Source: Coptis chinensis | Taxonomy: Eukaryota > Streptophyta > Magnoliopsida > Ranunculales > Ranunculaceae | Direction of reading: 5' to 3' | Assembly: GCA_015680905.1 (NCBI GenBank) | Contig: CM027377.1 | Coordinates: forward strand, 87,625,001 to 87,689,000 | Length of the DNA: 64,000 bases | Part shown: in pieces, positions 1-11,483 of the stretch | Layout: every line of letters begins with the position of its first letter | Position numbering within the stretch: position 1 is the first letter of the stretch | Notes under the pieces: model-generated | The model's database searches: none | Told to the model about the DNA's origin: nothing | What the model saw: only the letters and a program-made list of their open reading frames with translations | Program-made: the position numbers and the translations under genes

Positions 1-982
1 TGTTGTTCGTAAGAGAGAGGACAATAGGAGTCGAGATACTCAGGACTCAAACAGAAATTACATGGATTGGAGTTGACATTCATGACAGGGATAGGCTTTT
101 GTTGAACAGAAATAGCCTCTACCTTTTTAGTGAGAGATTCGATTAAAGTTTTTACTTCAGGATCGGGTTTCATCTCAAACATACCGGTGGCCTTAACTGT
201 TGTAGAAGAACTAGCGGAATGGGAGATATCGTCACTACCCCCCCCCCCCCCCAGTTATTATTACGCTTTGTTTGATCTTCTAAAAATTTATAAGCCTCTG
301 AGGCTCCTTTACTGAGGAAACTACCCCCATTCATTATGTCAAGCACCTCTTTGTGGTGGTGTAACAGTCCTTTGAAAAAGGCACGAACTAACGTGTCTTT
401 CGCAAGCTTATGGTGTGGACACTCTATAAGAAGATCGGTGAAACGATTCCAAGCCTCTGAAAATGATTCATGAGGATTATGTCGAAAGAAATGAATCTTG
501 GAAAGCATTTCATCTGTCTTCAGTGGTGGGTAAAAATGTTCCATAAATAGTTGAACAAGTTTGGCCCATGAGTCCACAGAATTAGGCACTTGGGCAGTTA
601 ACCAAGACGTCGCCTTATCGGCTAAGGTGAAAGGAAACACCCTTAGTTTAATTTGTTCAGCACCAACCGTAGGATGGTGGAATGTAGTAAGGACTTGTTT
701 AATCCTACGCATGTGCTAATAAGGTTTTTCATGGTCTAACCCATGAAAAACGGGTAACAAATTAAATATATTTGGGGGGATTCGGAAATCCCCCACTGGG
801 TCTGTAAGAACGATGCAAGATTTTGGGCTATCGTTCAAGGCTTTGTAAAAGTCAAAGAGAGGAGACTCTTTTTCTTCAGCCATTATTTCAAGTGTGGTGT
901 CTGGTATACTAGATAGGTGTGTGTGTTGATGTTCACAATAGATTACGTTAGTCATTTTTTCTCTACCTGACCTTAATCTCAT
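1..982 (-). pseudogene. Athila-like gag, interrupted, runs off the window edge
   Basis: This is the capsid-type gag of an LTR retrotransposon, read leftwards from 982. It starts MRLRSGREKM; an alternative internal start MAEEKE lies at 883. The Retrotrans_gag core is visible in the middle, with motifs FPFTLADKATSWL, LFMEHFYPPLK, FSEAWNRFTDLL and ECPHHKLAKDTLVRAFFKGL. The same core recurs at 12540-12850 and 21832-22140, which supports the reading. Two lesions are visible. An in-frame TAG at about 716 separates the first 88 codons from the rest. A 15-nt C run (G on the coding strand) near 239-253 shifts the frame, after which the CX2C zinc-finger-like end (motif NPCNFC) continues in another frame to position 1. 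The homopolymer break could be an assembly error; the amber codon looks real. The LTR and primer site lie upstream on the same strand, so this is the 5' part of an element whose remainder is outside the window. Confidence 0.85.
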
Positions 983-1566
983 GCAAGGCTAAGTCCAATA
1001 TTTAAGAAACATGACAACAATCAAAACAACCCTGATATGCTAGTATAAGAATTCCTCTGACAGAAGATTCGAGGAGTGGAAGAAAGAAGTACCTGAATGC
1101 CTCCTTGCTTCGCTTATGAATAGTGTCTTGTATACGCGAGCTCAGTGTGTGTAACAAGTTTGAAACACTAAATAACTTGAAGTAATAGAAGTTTGAACTA
1201 ACCTGTGGAAATCGGGCGGTTCAGAGTAGGGCGCAGGGTGCGCTCTGGTTAAGCCTTGGAAGGGCGCGGGTCGCGCTCAGGTGAAACTCAAGTTCCAGGC
1301 ACTTCAGCACGGGGGCCACTCGAACTTTGCCTTGGTAGGGCGCGGGTTGCGCTCAAGCCCAAGTCGAGTTCCAGGCGCTTCAACACTAGGGGGGCTCAAA
1401 GTTAGCCTTGTAAGGGGGCCGGGCGCGCTCAGGCTTGTTCTTTGAAAAAATTTTAGTTTCTGATCCAAACAATCACTGTTAGAAACAAATAAGGGTGGGT
1501 GGGTTTAATGGGACTTTGGGAAGACTAATGATACTAACGAAAACAATACTAAAGGGAACTAAGATA
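983..1566 (-). other. Leader of the minus-strand element with GC-rich tandem repeats
   Basis: This is untranslated leader between primer site and gag. It contains about two and a half imperfect units of roughly 76 bp (1252-1328, 1328-1403, 1404-1438), each opening with GCCTTGG/GCCTTGT followed by a GGGCGCGGG-type core. The units are far more GC-rich than the surrounding sequence. Leaders of the plus-strand copies (10200-10287, 11749-11880) also hold GC-rich repeats, though diverged. Confidence 0.7.
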
Positions 1567-1578
1567 GCAGCGGTGCCA
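1567..1578 (-). promoter_or_regulatory. tRNA-Asp-type primer binding site
   Basis: The reverse complement reads TGGCACCGCTGC, two bases from the LTR edge. It differs at one base from TGGCGCCGCTGC in the plus-strand elements of this window. Primer sites beginning TGGCGCCGTTGCC are typical of Athila-type elements and match the 3' end of tRNA-Asp. Confidence 0.75.
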
Positions 1579-1580
1579 TT

Positions 1581-3250
1581 TGATATACGTAAAAATATAG
1601 TTTTACCTACGAATAAGTAACAAGAGTCAAACGCAAATAAAACTAAAACTAATTCTGATTGTGTTATCAAAGTTTTCTACTCTTGATGTTATCGCAATAG
1701 AGTTAGAGTAAAAAATTCGTTCCACTCCTAGTTCTTTAGTATTCAATGTTTTCTAAGATTATCAGTTTACCAAAGTCAATGAGAGTAATATGGAAATTAT
1801 ACTACGATGTGGATTATACTAACAAGATATGATAATTCAAATACAGAATTTCTAATTTGACTATATGATAAGGAATTAGGGGGGATTGATTCCACCTTAA
1901 CTCGACTTAATCAACTAACAAAGAATTGTCGTAATCCACCTTAACTCGACTTAATCAACTAACAAAGAATTGTCGTAATCCAATTTTCAATGCTTTCGCA
2001 TAACAAACTAGTAATTCTAATCCCTAATTATTCATAGCAATCTCTACCAAATAATAACTAGCATGTGAAGCAATCAAACTCATTCTCATGGTGAACTAAT
2101 TACTTTCTAGAATTGAATAGATTATTACGACAATTTCTAAGCTAACAAATCAAGTTTTCATCAAGGCTTCCTCAACCCTCTCTAATGGAGGTTTAGCCTT
2201 GAGTCATCAAACTATCATTTCCATACGAATTTAAGCAAGACATGATATAAAGATTGTAAATTTACTAATTTGAACTATCAAGAATTTAAAACTAAATTAA
2301 CAACTAAGAAATGATTTATAACTAAATGATCGAAACTAGATCTAAGTAATTTAATAACTAAAACTAGATTATACTTAACTAATTATCAAATGAAGACAAC
2401 CTAATTTATGAATTTAAAACAACTAAAACTAAATAAGAATTTAATCACTAAACTTAAATTGGAATAAAAAATTAATAATTTATTGTAAAACTAAAATTGA
2501 TTCTTAAATAATAATCTACTTTTGTTATAACTCTAATTAATTGAAAACTAAAAACTAGATCTAAAACAAGCTATTGAAACTAATTTATGGAATGTAAAAA
2601 CTAGATCTAGAATTATTGGCTAATGGCTACCTAAAAAACTAGATGCTTAAGAGTTAAGTCTTTTGTCTTCAATGGAGGAGACAAGATCAAATTTTTCATG
2701 CATGGGCTGAGGAGCCATATTTTGGGCCGGAAAATTGAGTCCAAAATCTAACTTCTTCAGTTCACAGAGGCCTTTTCAGCTGGTCCACAGATGCCTTTTC
2801 TCCTGGATTTTGCTTTAACAGACTTTTCGTCCACTTTTGCTCTTCCGATTGGGTCAATATTTGAACCATTGGAAAACTCTTTCCAAGCCGGTCGTTTTGA
2901 CATAAGGTAGGCCCAATTTCGAGGTCTGAGTCAAAAGATACGGTCTTCAGAAGTTCTGCGTTGACTTTTGTGCGTTGTTTCTGCCCGCGTTGACTTTGAC
3001 TTTTCAGCTTTGACCGGGCTTTAAAATAAACTTTTTCTCCTTGAATCTTGGCCTTTAATCATAGAACTTCTTAGCAACCAACCCTTGCTCCTTTATCTCG
3101 CAAAAGTGACACATTTCTACACATAATTGACTCCAATGCCTGAAATACATAAAAGCACGTAATCAGCATTAACTCTTATTTATTGCTCGTATAATTGGTC
3201 TAAAAGTATTATTGTTAGGGGGTTAAAACTACAGTTTTGGGCTCTTATCA
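1581..3250 (-). mobile_element. LTR (5' LTR of the minus-strand element)
   Basis: It has the inverted termini TGATA...TTATCA on the plus strand (TGATAAGAGCCCAAAACTG on the coding strand), the same ends as the LTRs at 6422, 8540, 22393 and 31937. It contains an internal 44-bp direct duplication (1891-1934 and 1935-1978) absent from the other LTRs. The base block just outside is GCAAG (3251-3255), the expected target duplication, but its partner is outside the window. Confidence 0.85.
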
Positions 3251-3260
3251 GCAAGCCGGC

Positions 3261-3401
3261 GACTATTTGCCCTACTGTGGCTACTAGAAACCTCAGTCGC
3301 GGTGGGACTAGGTGAGGAAAATGGGTGACACAGGCACCCATTTTCCTCACCTAGTCCCACCGCGACCGAGGTTTCTAGTAGCCACAGTAGGGCAAATAGT
3401 C
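3261..3401. repeat. Near-perfect 67-bp inverted repeat with 7-nt loop
   Basis: Left arm 3261-3327 and right arm 3335-3401 are reverse complements with one mismatch (CTCAGTCG versus CTCGGTCG). The spacer is ACACAGG. Transcribed, it would fold into a long hairpin. It abuts the minus-strand LTR by ten bases. It may be a foldback element or a snapped-back end of a DNA transposon; I cannot assign it to a family. Confidence 0.9.
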
Positions 3402-3402
3402 A

Positions 3403-4285
3403 CATGTTCTAAGATCACATCCCCAGGAATACCATATGCAGCTTAGACCGCAACTAAGTTAGGTTTATGATAATAAGACGGTGGAGATGGAAGCGCAGGT
3501 GGTCTCCCGGAGGTGGATGAATTGGTTTAGGAGTAGGGGACTCTGATCGGTCAGCGGTTGGGCCGGAAGATCCCAATTTGGCGGAGGAGCCGGCAGATCT
3601 GGGGGTTGAGGACGCAGATCTAGCCAATCTGGTAGCGGATGAGCTACCCGAATCAGAAATAGACATTAAAAGAATGAGAATTTGGAGGAAAAGTGGGACA
3701 AGATTGGTGGAGGGTACCTAACGGAGAAGGAGATGAATGAACAATGAAAAAATAAGCGTGATCGACAAAAATGCACCGTAAATGAAAGGAAAGGGAAAGT
3801 TGCAAACCTGATCAATAGAGAGCAAATGCCAAGTGAAGTTCTACTGTTGAATGGGAGCAAGACGCGGGAAGAGCTTCTGGAGAAGAAGGTATGGTTGCAA
3901 AAGATGAGAAGGAGAGAAGGAAATGAGTGAGTATGAAGGGGCAGAGCTTCGGAGTGTGGAAGATGAAGGAGTGCTTGAGAAGTCTTTTGGGCGGGATTCG
4001 ATGAGACAAGGGTAAAAATGGCAAAGGAGAACATGTTGATGGAGAAAAGGACCACCCAAACGAAGACATGTGTTTTTGCGAAAATCGAAGAGACAAGGAC
4101 AGTTAGGCACGCGTCATGGGGCACATGCCCAAGGACACGTGTTGAGGATTCATAGGTCAAGGCATGAGATGGAAAGTGGATGTCATAAGAGATAATGCCT
4201 CGGAGTTGAACGAAGGACCCCAAATGAGACAATTCTTCGAATAACCAGCTGGGGAATCTCGGCCTACGAACCAAGAGGGGGCATC
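3403..4285 (+). mobile_element. 3' internal remnant of an unrelated Ty3-type LTR element
   Basis: This GC-richer stretch ends in AACCAAGAGGGGGCATC (4270-4285), which has the form of a polypurine tract directly before an LTR in Ty3 elements. The pyrimidine-rich reading frames on the opposite strand (3454-4274) are serine- and proline-rich low-complexity products of the purine-rich plus strand, and I do not regard them as genes. No pol or gag domain was recognised. The assignment rests on the polypurine tract and the LTR-like sequence after it. Confidence 0.4.
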
Positions 4286-4742
4286 TGTATCGACCTAATT
4301 CAAGACCATCAAGATGACATGTCTGCTGGCCCGAGGTAGAATAAGATAGGAGGGAGAGGGGGCACTGGATCCGTTCTGTGAAACCCTAAGGGGGCGTGGA
4401 CTCCATATGGATATGGGGGCCATGAGGGTTTCGGTGACCCAAAAGGACGCAGAATAGCAAAACGGGAGCATGCTGCAAGGTAGCCGGGCAGCGGAACCCT
4501 AAAGGGATAGGTGGGAAGGTGGAGATCGTTAGATGAGAAGGAGGATCGCGAATGAGAGAGGAGGTGAGGAAGATATAAAAAGGAACATTGAAGAAAGAGA
4601 GAAAGGGAGAAAGAAAAAAAAGAAAAAAAGAAAAAAGTAAAAGAGAAGTGAGTGGAAGAGAGACTAGTGGGATTATTAGGTAAATTTGTGGTTCACACAC
4701 ACTCACACCTAGAAACTCGGGTGGAATAATCTCAACACTCTC
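4286..4742 (+). mobile_element. Probable LTR remnant with TATA box
   Basis: It starts TGTATCGACC right after the polypurine tract and contains GATATAAAAAGG at 4572-4583, a good TATA box, followed by an A/G-rich transcribed leader. The 3' boundary and any target duplication are not evident, so this is a truncated or degraded LTR. Confidence 0.4.
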
Positions 4743-4790
4743 CCTTTTTTTTTAAGCACGAATTGAACCCAATACTTCTTAAAAATCTTA

Positions 4791-4802
4791 GCTATGATAC
4801 CA
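4791..4802 (-). other. Remnant tRNA-iMet primer site of a minus-strand LTR element
   Basis: The reverse complement is TGGTATCATAGC, one base from the standard iMet primer site TGGTATCAGAGC. It is followed on the right by TGTCTAGTTAAC, which would be the LTR end in minus orientation. The rest of the element is not recognisable. An AAT microsatellite lies at 5063-5080, and nothing else was seen between 4803 and 5147. Confidence 0.45.
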
Positions 4803-5147
4803 TGTCTAGTTAACAATTTCTCCATAAGCTCAAATTTAATTTGAATGCCCATTTTCTAAAAAAAAACAGTGCACAATATTATTTCTGTTTGTGGTTTGGA
4901 CAAATGGCTTTGGTCAAATTGCGTTGACATGTTTGTCTTTTCCACATATTCAAAACATCAAACTTTTAGTAGGTTATTGGGAGCTAAAAGGCAATGAAAT
5001 GATGATACCAAAAGTCTGAACTCAAACCCAAGCATCAAAGAATTATTGATCTCTAAAAACAGAATAATAATAATAATAATAGGCTCATCATTTCCACATT
5101 AATTTTTCTATATTTTCCAACTTGGATTAAGGATAAAAGTCACCCTG

Positions 5148-5667
5148 TACTTGTCCCCGATTGTCACTTACACCCCCAAACTATTTTCTAAGTGAAAAAC
5201 ACCCTAAATTTACAGGTACCAAATGTAGCAATTAGTTTTATAGATGGTGTTAGATATATATGATGTCATTTTGTCTTTTACATACATGACATCATCGATC
5301 ATGTTATTTACCTTGTAATTTATTTTCCAATGTGGCAAAAAATAAATGGATGATGTGGAAGTCAATTAGTGAGTCAACTCCAACGGTCATAGCCAACTCC
5401 AATTTAGGTATGTAATAGGTATTGTTATTAATTTTTCCTTCATTGTTTGCAAATTCTAATCAATTTCTTTTTAGGTGGAAATGTCACTTAGCTAGTAAAT
5501 TACAAGGTAAATAAAATGATCGATGAAGTCATGTAAAAAAGAAAATGACATCATATATATCTAACGCCATCTTTGGAACTAATTGTTGCGTTTGGTACTT
5601 GCAACTTCATGATTTTTTTCGCTTGGAAAAAAGTTTAGGGGGTGTAAGTAGCAATCGAGGTCAAGTT
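5148..5667. mobile_element. MITE-like foldback element
   Basis: The arms 5148-5322 and 5494-5667 are long inverted repeats of about 175 bp at roughly 80 percent by eye. Matched blocks include TTAGATATATATGATGTCAT with its complement near 5548-5567, and TTTACCTTGTAATTTA with its complement near 5495-5512. The outer ends read TGTACTTGTCCCCGATTG and CTTGACCTCGATTGC. There is no coding capacity and the target duplication is unclear. Confidence 0.75.
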
Positions 5668-5689
5668 AGCTCTGAAGGACAAATTGAAC

Positions 5690-6396
5690 AAAAAAATCAC
5701 TCTCAACACCACCTTTTTTTTTAATCACTCACAAGGGACCGAGTAGATAAAAGGTCAAGTATACCCTTAACTCGAAATAAAAAATGGCTCGGTAGATGAA
5801 AGGTCAAGTATACTCCCTGACGCGAAATAATACACAACCCGGCCCAACCAAAACGACCTGGTGTATATAGTATAAACAATCAGTGTTCATACATATTTCA
5901 ATCATTGTTCACACATCAATATAGTGTACTAGAATTGCACCTGCCTTCCAACACAGATGAAGTCGGCGCTACTTTTAAGCACCGAAGAAGAAAACCATTA
6001 TTTGTTTTTCTAATGTATCGGATCCTGTCATAAGGCCCCCAACTCGTACAGAATTAGGCTCATAAGCCCACATAGAACTAGACCCAGACCTAGGCAACAC
6101 TTGTTGACTCTACGACCCATATAAAAACATGCCCATAAACTCGTAGAGAACCATGCCCATAAGACAAATACCCAACAACTAACAACTAATGTTGACTTTG
6201 GTTGGGGGGGGAATTATATACTATATATCTATAATAACATGGAAGGGTAAAACTGACATTTAAAAAAATAAAAAGGCCGAGCCAACTTATTTTGTCCTTG
6301 AGGGTTACTAAAATTGAAATCACGGGTTACTTAATGCTGGAATTTGTCCTCTAGAGTTGTTTTTGGCTTGAAATTGGTCCTCTAGACTCTTGTTGT
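5690..6396. mobile_element. MITE-like element, small copy of the 41150-42430 family
   Basis: It shares with 41150-42430 the motifs TCTAGAGGAC (twice near the right end), TAATCACTCACAAGG, GGTCAAGTATAC and CGACCTGG-type blocks in inverted arrangement. It also holds one copy of the palindrome core (AACAATCAGTGTTCATAC near 5878). The right end has CTCTAGAGTTG near 6351 and CTCTAGAC near 6383. Confidence 0.6.
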
Positions 6397-6421
6397 CCAT
6401 GATCCTTTCCCAAATGGTAGG

Positions 6422-7976
6422 TGATAAGAGCCCAAAACTGTAGTTTTAACCCTGTAACAATCATACTTTTAGACCAATTATGTGAGTAATAATTAAGAGT
6501 TAATACTGATTACGTGTTTTTATGCATTTCAGGCTTCAAAGTCCATTATGTGCAGAAATGTGCCACTTTAGCGAGATAAAGGAGCAAAGGTCGGTTGCTA
6601 AGGAGTTCCATGATTAAAGGCCTAGATTCAAAAAGACAAAGCCTTTGTAAAGCCCGGTCAAAAGCTGAAAAGTCGACGCGGGCAGAAACAGCACACAAAG
6701 TCAGTAGAACTTCCGAAGGCCGTATCTTTGGACTCAGACCTCGGAATTGGGCCTACCTTATGTCAAAACGACCGGCTCAGAAAGAGCTTTCCAATGGACT
6801 AAGTCTTGACCCAATCAGAGGAGAAAAAGTGGAAGAAAAGTCTTTTGAGCTAACTGCAGCTGAAGGGCCTTTTTGGACTGAAAGAATTGGGTTTTGGGCC
6901 TGATTCTCTAGCCCAAAACATGGCTCCAAGCCCATGCACGATTTTTGGATCTGAAAGTATAAAAACAAAAGCTTGACTCTTTGTTAATGGTAGATAGTTA
7001 TACCTAGATTAGTTAGCCTCCATTAATTAGTTTTAGAACTTAGTTTTAGAATTTCAATTAGTCAATTAATTAGTTTTTCATATTATGTTTTAGATCTAGT
7101 TTCATGTTTAATTAATTACTTTAGAACAAAGTAGATTATTAATTTAGTATTTGAATCATTGTTTTATTATTCATTAGATTAATAAAATAGTGTTCTTGGT
7201 AATCTAGTTTCATTTTCCATTTACTTATTTAGTTAAATTCTTAGATTCAATTATTTGTCTTTATTAAATTGAATAGATTTTTGCATGAGTAGTTTCCATT
7301 TGAGTTTAAATAAGCAAAGTTTCACTCTTTATATCATGTCTTGTTCAAATTTGATTGGGAATGATAACGTGATGATTCCCGGCTAAACCTCCATTAGAAA
7401 GGGTTGAGAAGCCTTGATGAAAGCTTGATTCGTGTTAATGTTGAATAGTCGTAATTTCCTTTCCACTCTAGAAATGATTAGTTCACCATGAGAATGGGTG
7501 TAATCGTTCACATGCTAGTTATGAATTGGTAGAAATGCCATGTGTAATTAGGGATTAGGAATAACCAGATTATTTCTCACAAGGCGATTCAATACGGATT
7601 ACGATGATTCGTCGTTAGTGGATTAAGTTGAGCTAAGGTGGAATCAATCCCCCTCTAACTCCTTATCATAGAATCGACGTAGTATTTCCATAGTTGTTTA
7701 AATAGTCAACTAGTTGCATCTTGTGGGTAGTTGCATCGTAGTCTAGTTATCATTTCGTAAATCTCTCATTAGACTTTAGTTAAGATTATTTATACGTAGA
7801 TAACATTACCATGCGGAAGAACTAGGAGTGGAACGAATCATCTACTCCGCTATATTTCCATAGAATTGAGAGTAGAAATCGTTGATAATTTAGGCACGTA
7901 ATAAAGTTTTAGTTTACTTATGTTTTGAGTTTTATCGTTCATTTCGTGGGTAAAATTCATCTTTTTATGTTTATCA
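6422..7976 (+). mobile_element. 5' LTR of the outer element
   Basis: It begins TGATAAGAGCCCAAAACTG and ends TTTATGTTTATCA, with terminal inverted hexamers TGATAA/TTATCA. It is nearly identical to 31937-33490, for example in the block GTTAGCCTCCATTAATTAG. It is 1555 bp long. Confidence 0.92.
6958..6966 (+). promoter_or_regulatory. LTR TATA box
   Basis: TATAAAAAC follows the conserved U3 block GGATCTGAAAG. The same box occurs in the LTRs at 8540, 22393 and 31937 at the equivalent place. Transcription of the element would start about 30 bp downstream. Confidence 0.65.
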
Positions 7977-7978
7977 AA

Positions 7979-7993
7979 TGGCGCCGCTGCCAT
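7979..7993 (+). promoter_or_regulatory. tRNA-Asp-type primer binding site
   Basis: TGGCGCCGCTGCCAT lies two bases after the LTR end. The first eight bases and GCC match the tRNA-Asp primer site TGGCGCCGTTGCC used by Athila elements. Confidence 0.8.
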
Positions 7994-8539
7994 CTTAGTT
8001 TCACTTTCGCATTGTTTTCGTAGTATAAATACTCTTCTTAAAGTCCCATTTCACCCACCCACCCTTGTTCGATTCTAACCGTGGTTGTCTTTTTTAGCAT
8101 TAAACTTCCTCGAAAAAAAAAAAAAAAAAAAATTGCACGGAGCGCACCTGCACTAAAGTTATTGGGAAGTTCGACAACCGCCAAACACCGTAACTTCGAA
8201 GTTTACATCGGCGCATTCGCCCAAAGTGAGCACTCCACGAAATTTGAATTTTGCCGGATTTCCACAAGTTTGATTCGAACTTCGATTTTTTAAGTTTTTC
8301 AGTGTTCTAACTTGTTATATACACTGAACACGCTTAAACAAGACGATATTCATAAGTGAAGCAAGGACGCAATCAGGTATTCCTTTCTTCCATACTTCGC
8401 ATTTCTCGTTAGAGGTTTATACTAGTATATTAGAATTGTTTGGAGTGTTGACGTGTTTAGCTAAGTTTGGTCTTAGCCTTGTATGAGATTAAGGTCTGGT
8501 TGAACAAAAACACCGAACGTAATTACACAACAACGTCAA
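7994..8539 (+). other. Leader of the outer element, split by the inner element
   Basis: It contains the shared block CACCCACCCACCCTTG, a run of about 20 A (8112-8131) and ATGAGATTAAGGTCTGGT (8485-8502), the MRLRSG start seen in other gag copies, here followed by a stop. It is broken at 8539 by the LTR of the inner copy. The continuation is at 21381. Confidence 0.7.
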
Positions 8540-10041
8540 TGATAAGAGCCCAAAACTGTAGTTTTAACCCTTTAACAGTCATACTTTTAGACCAATTATG
8601 TGAGTAATAATTAAGAGTTAACACTGATTACGTGTTTTTATGCATTTCAGGCTTCAAAGTCCATTATGTGCAGAAATGTGCCACTTTAGCGAGATAAAGG
8701 AGCAAAGGTTGGTTACTAAGGAGTTCCGTGATTAAAGGCCAAGATTCAAGAAGACAAAGCCTTTCTAAAGCCCGGTCAAAAGCTGAAAAGTCGACGCGGG
8801 CAGAAACAGCACACAAAGTCAGCAGAACTTCCGAAGGCCATATCTTTGGACTCAGACCTCAGAATGGGGCCTACCTTATGTCAAAACGACCGGCTCGGAA
8901 AGTGCTTTCCAATGGTCTAAGCCGTGATCCAATCAGAGGAGCAGAAGTGGACGAAAAGTCTATTGAAGCCAACTGCAGCTGAAGAGGCCTTTTTGGACTG
9001 AAAGAATTGGGTTTTGGGCCTGATTCTCTGGCCCAAAACATGGCTCCAAGCCCATGCACGATTTTTGGATCTGAAAGTATAAAAACAAAAGCTTAACTCT
9101 TTGTCAAGGGGAGATTTTTTGGTAGATAGTTAGACCTAGAAATAGATTAGATTAGTAGCCTCCATTAATGAATTCTAGATCTAGTTTTTCATGTAGATTA
9201 CTTAAGTTTAGTTCCATTTCAATTATCGTATTAGATTAAACCTTTGAATCTTGTTCTTCATTTTGATTAGATCAATAAAGTAGTATTCTTATCAATTTCG
9301 ATTTTTGTCATTTCCATTTCTAGATCTAATTTCAATTCCTGTTCTTATTTCATTTGAGTCATTAAATTAGATTTCATTATTGTTTAATTAAGTAAATTTC
9401 AATTCTTTATATCATGTTTAGTTTAAATGTAATCGGAAATGATTGCGTAATGATTCTCGGCTAAACCTCCATTAGAGGGGGTTGAGAAGCCTTGATTCCG
9501 ATTAACGTAGATTCGTCGTAATTTCCTTTCCACTCTAGAAACGTTTAGTTCACCATGAGAATGGGTTTAATCGTTCACATGCTAGTTATTAATTGGTAGA
9601 AATGCCATGTGTAATTAGGGATTAGGAAGAACCAATTGTTCGGCGAAGCAGTTCAATTTGGATTACGACGATTTGTAGTTAATAGGTTTAAGTCGAGTTA
9701 AGGTGGAATCAATTCCCCTCTAACTCCTTATCATCGAATCAACGTAGTATTCCCTTAGTTATTCCCATCGTCGACTAGTTGCATTTCGTGGGTAGTTGCA
9801 TCGTAGTCTAGTTGCCTTTTTCGTAAATCTCTCATTAGACTTTAAGTTTAGATTACGTACACGTGAGAACACAGCATGCGGAAGGACTAGGAGTGGAACG
9901 AATCACTCTACTCCACTATATCTCATAGGATTGATAGTAGAATCTTTGATAAACATAGACCCATAAGAAATAGTTTAGTTTACTTACGTTTTGATTTCAT
10001 CGTTCATTTCGTAGGTAAGCTATTCATTTTATCATTTATCA
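8540..10041 (+). mobile_element. 5' LTR of the inner element
   Basis: It has the same termini as the outer LTRs. It differs from them in the U5-side region (for example GGGGAGATTTTTTGGTAG near 9108), so it belongs to a different insertion from the pair 6422/31937. It is followed by the primer site TGGCGCCGCTGCGAT at 10044. Confidence 0.88.
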
Positions 10042-10043
10042 AA

Positions 10044-10055
10044 TGGCGCCGCTGC
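10044..10055 (+). promoter_or_regulatory. tRNA-Asp-type primer binding site
   Basis: TGGCGCCGCTGC lies two bases after the LTR end and is identical over these 12 bases to the sites at 7979 and 47316. Confidence 0.78.
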
Positions 10056-10287
10056 GATCTTAGTTTCACTTTCGTATTGTTTTCATAGTGTTAGTACTGT
10101 TCTTAAAGTCCCATTTCACCCACCCACCCTTGTTTGATTCATACTGTGGTTGTCCATTTCAGAGTTGAAAAATTCGGTCGAAATTATTTGGCATTTCTTC
10201 CTTTGACCAGCCCCATGTGGGTAGCGACCCGCCCTTAAACTCTGGAATTCTAAGATACACTGAGCGTGACCGCGCCCTATGCAAGCG

Positions 10288-11478
10288 TGATAACTATAAA
10301 ATGAATAGTCTACCTACGAAATAAACGATGAATTCAATCCGTAAGTAAACTAAAACAATATTTTATTGTCTATTATCAAAGCTTATACTCTCAATGCGAA
10401 TTGCACTAAGTGGAGTAGGAAGTTCGTTCCACTCCTAGTTCCCTAGCATGGATTGTTTTCTAAGTCTAAGAAATCGTTCTTAAGTCAATGAGAGATTTAC
10501 GAATAACAAACTAGACTACGATGCAACTACCCACGAAATGCAACTAGTCGATTATCAGACAACTAAGGGAATGCTACGTTGATTCGATGATAAGGAGTTA
10601 GAGGGGGATTGATTCCACCTTAACTCAACTTAATCCACTAGCGACGAGTCGTCGTAATCCGAATTGAACTGCTACACAGAACAATCGGTTCTTCCTAATC
10701 CCTAATTACACATGGCATTTCTACCAATTTATAACTAGCATGTTAACAATTAAACCCATTCTCATGGTGAACTAATTATTTCTGGCGTGGAATAGAAATT
10801 ACGACGACTCTACGATAAACGGAATCAAGCTTTCATCAAGGCCTCTCAACCCCCTCTAATGGAGTTTAGCCTTGAATCATTCTGCAATCATTTCCATTTA
10901 GATTAAAACTAAACATAATATAAAGCATTGAAATTTACTTAATTAAACAATAATGAAATCTAAATTAATGACTAAAATGAAATAAGAACAAGAATTGAAA
11001 TTAGATCTAGAAATGGAAATGACAAAATCGAAATTGATAAAAAATACTACTTTATTGATCTAATCAAATGAAGAACAAGATTCAAAGGTTTAATCTAATA
11101 AAGGATTTGAAACTAATTAAATAAAACAATTAAATCTAGATCTAGAAGCTATTTTCATGGCTACTTTCTATTCTAACTTATCTACCTAACCTAACTCCAT
11201 TAACAATGAGTTAAGCTTTTGTTCTTATACATTCAGATCCAAAAATCGTGCATGGGCTTGGAGCCATGTTTTGGGCCAGAGAATCAGGCCCAAAACCCAA
11301 TTCTTTCAATCCAAAAAAGCCTCTTCAGCTGCAGTTGGCTTCCACAGACTTTTCGTCCACTTTTGCTCCTCTGATTGGTGCAAGGCTTGGACCATTGCAA
11401 AGCTCTTTCCGAGCCGGTCATTTTGACATAAGGTAGGCCTCAGTCCGAGGTCTGAGTCCAAAGATATGGCATTCGGAA
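10288..11478 (-). mobile_element. Antisense LTR fragment inside the inner leader
   Basis: This is the reverse complement of the family LTR. It has an intact 3' LTR terminus (TGATAA at 10288) but lacks the first 250-300 bp of U3, breaking off at the block CAAAGATATGGCATTCGG (11459-11476). The sequence after it restarts with leader (TTAGCATTGTTTTCATAG matches 10070-10090), so the leader is duplicated around it. Confidence 0.8.
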
Positions 11479-11483
11479 GTTAC

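Noticed and set aside
170..320. Frame change at the C run as programmed frameshifting
   Set aside because: No slippery site or structure was evident. A 15-base homopolymer is a common assembly error or decay site, and other copies read through in one frame.
3666..4706. Long pyrimidine-rich frames on the minus strand as genes
   Set aside because: They are Ser/Phe/Leu-rich complements of purine-rich LTR sequence, without domains or good start context.
8112..8131. A run as evidence of a processed retrocopy
   Set aside because: It lies within the element leader with the same flanks as other leaders; no adjacent cDNA-like sequence.
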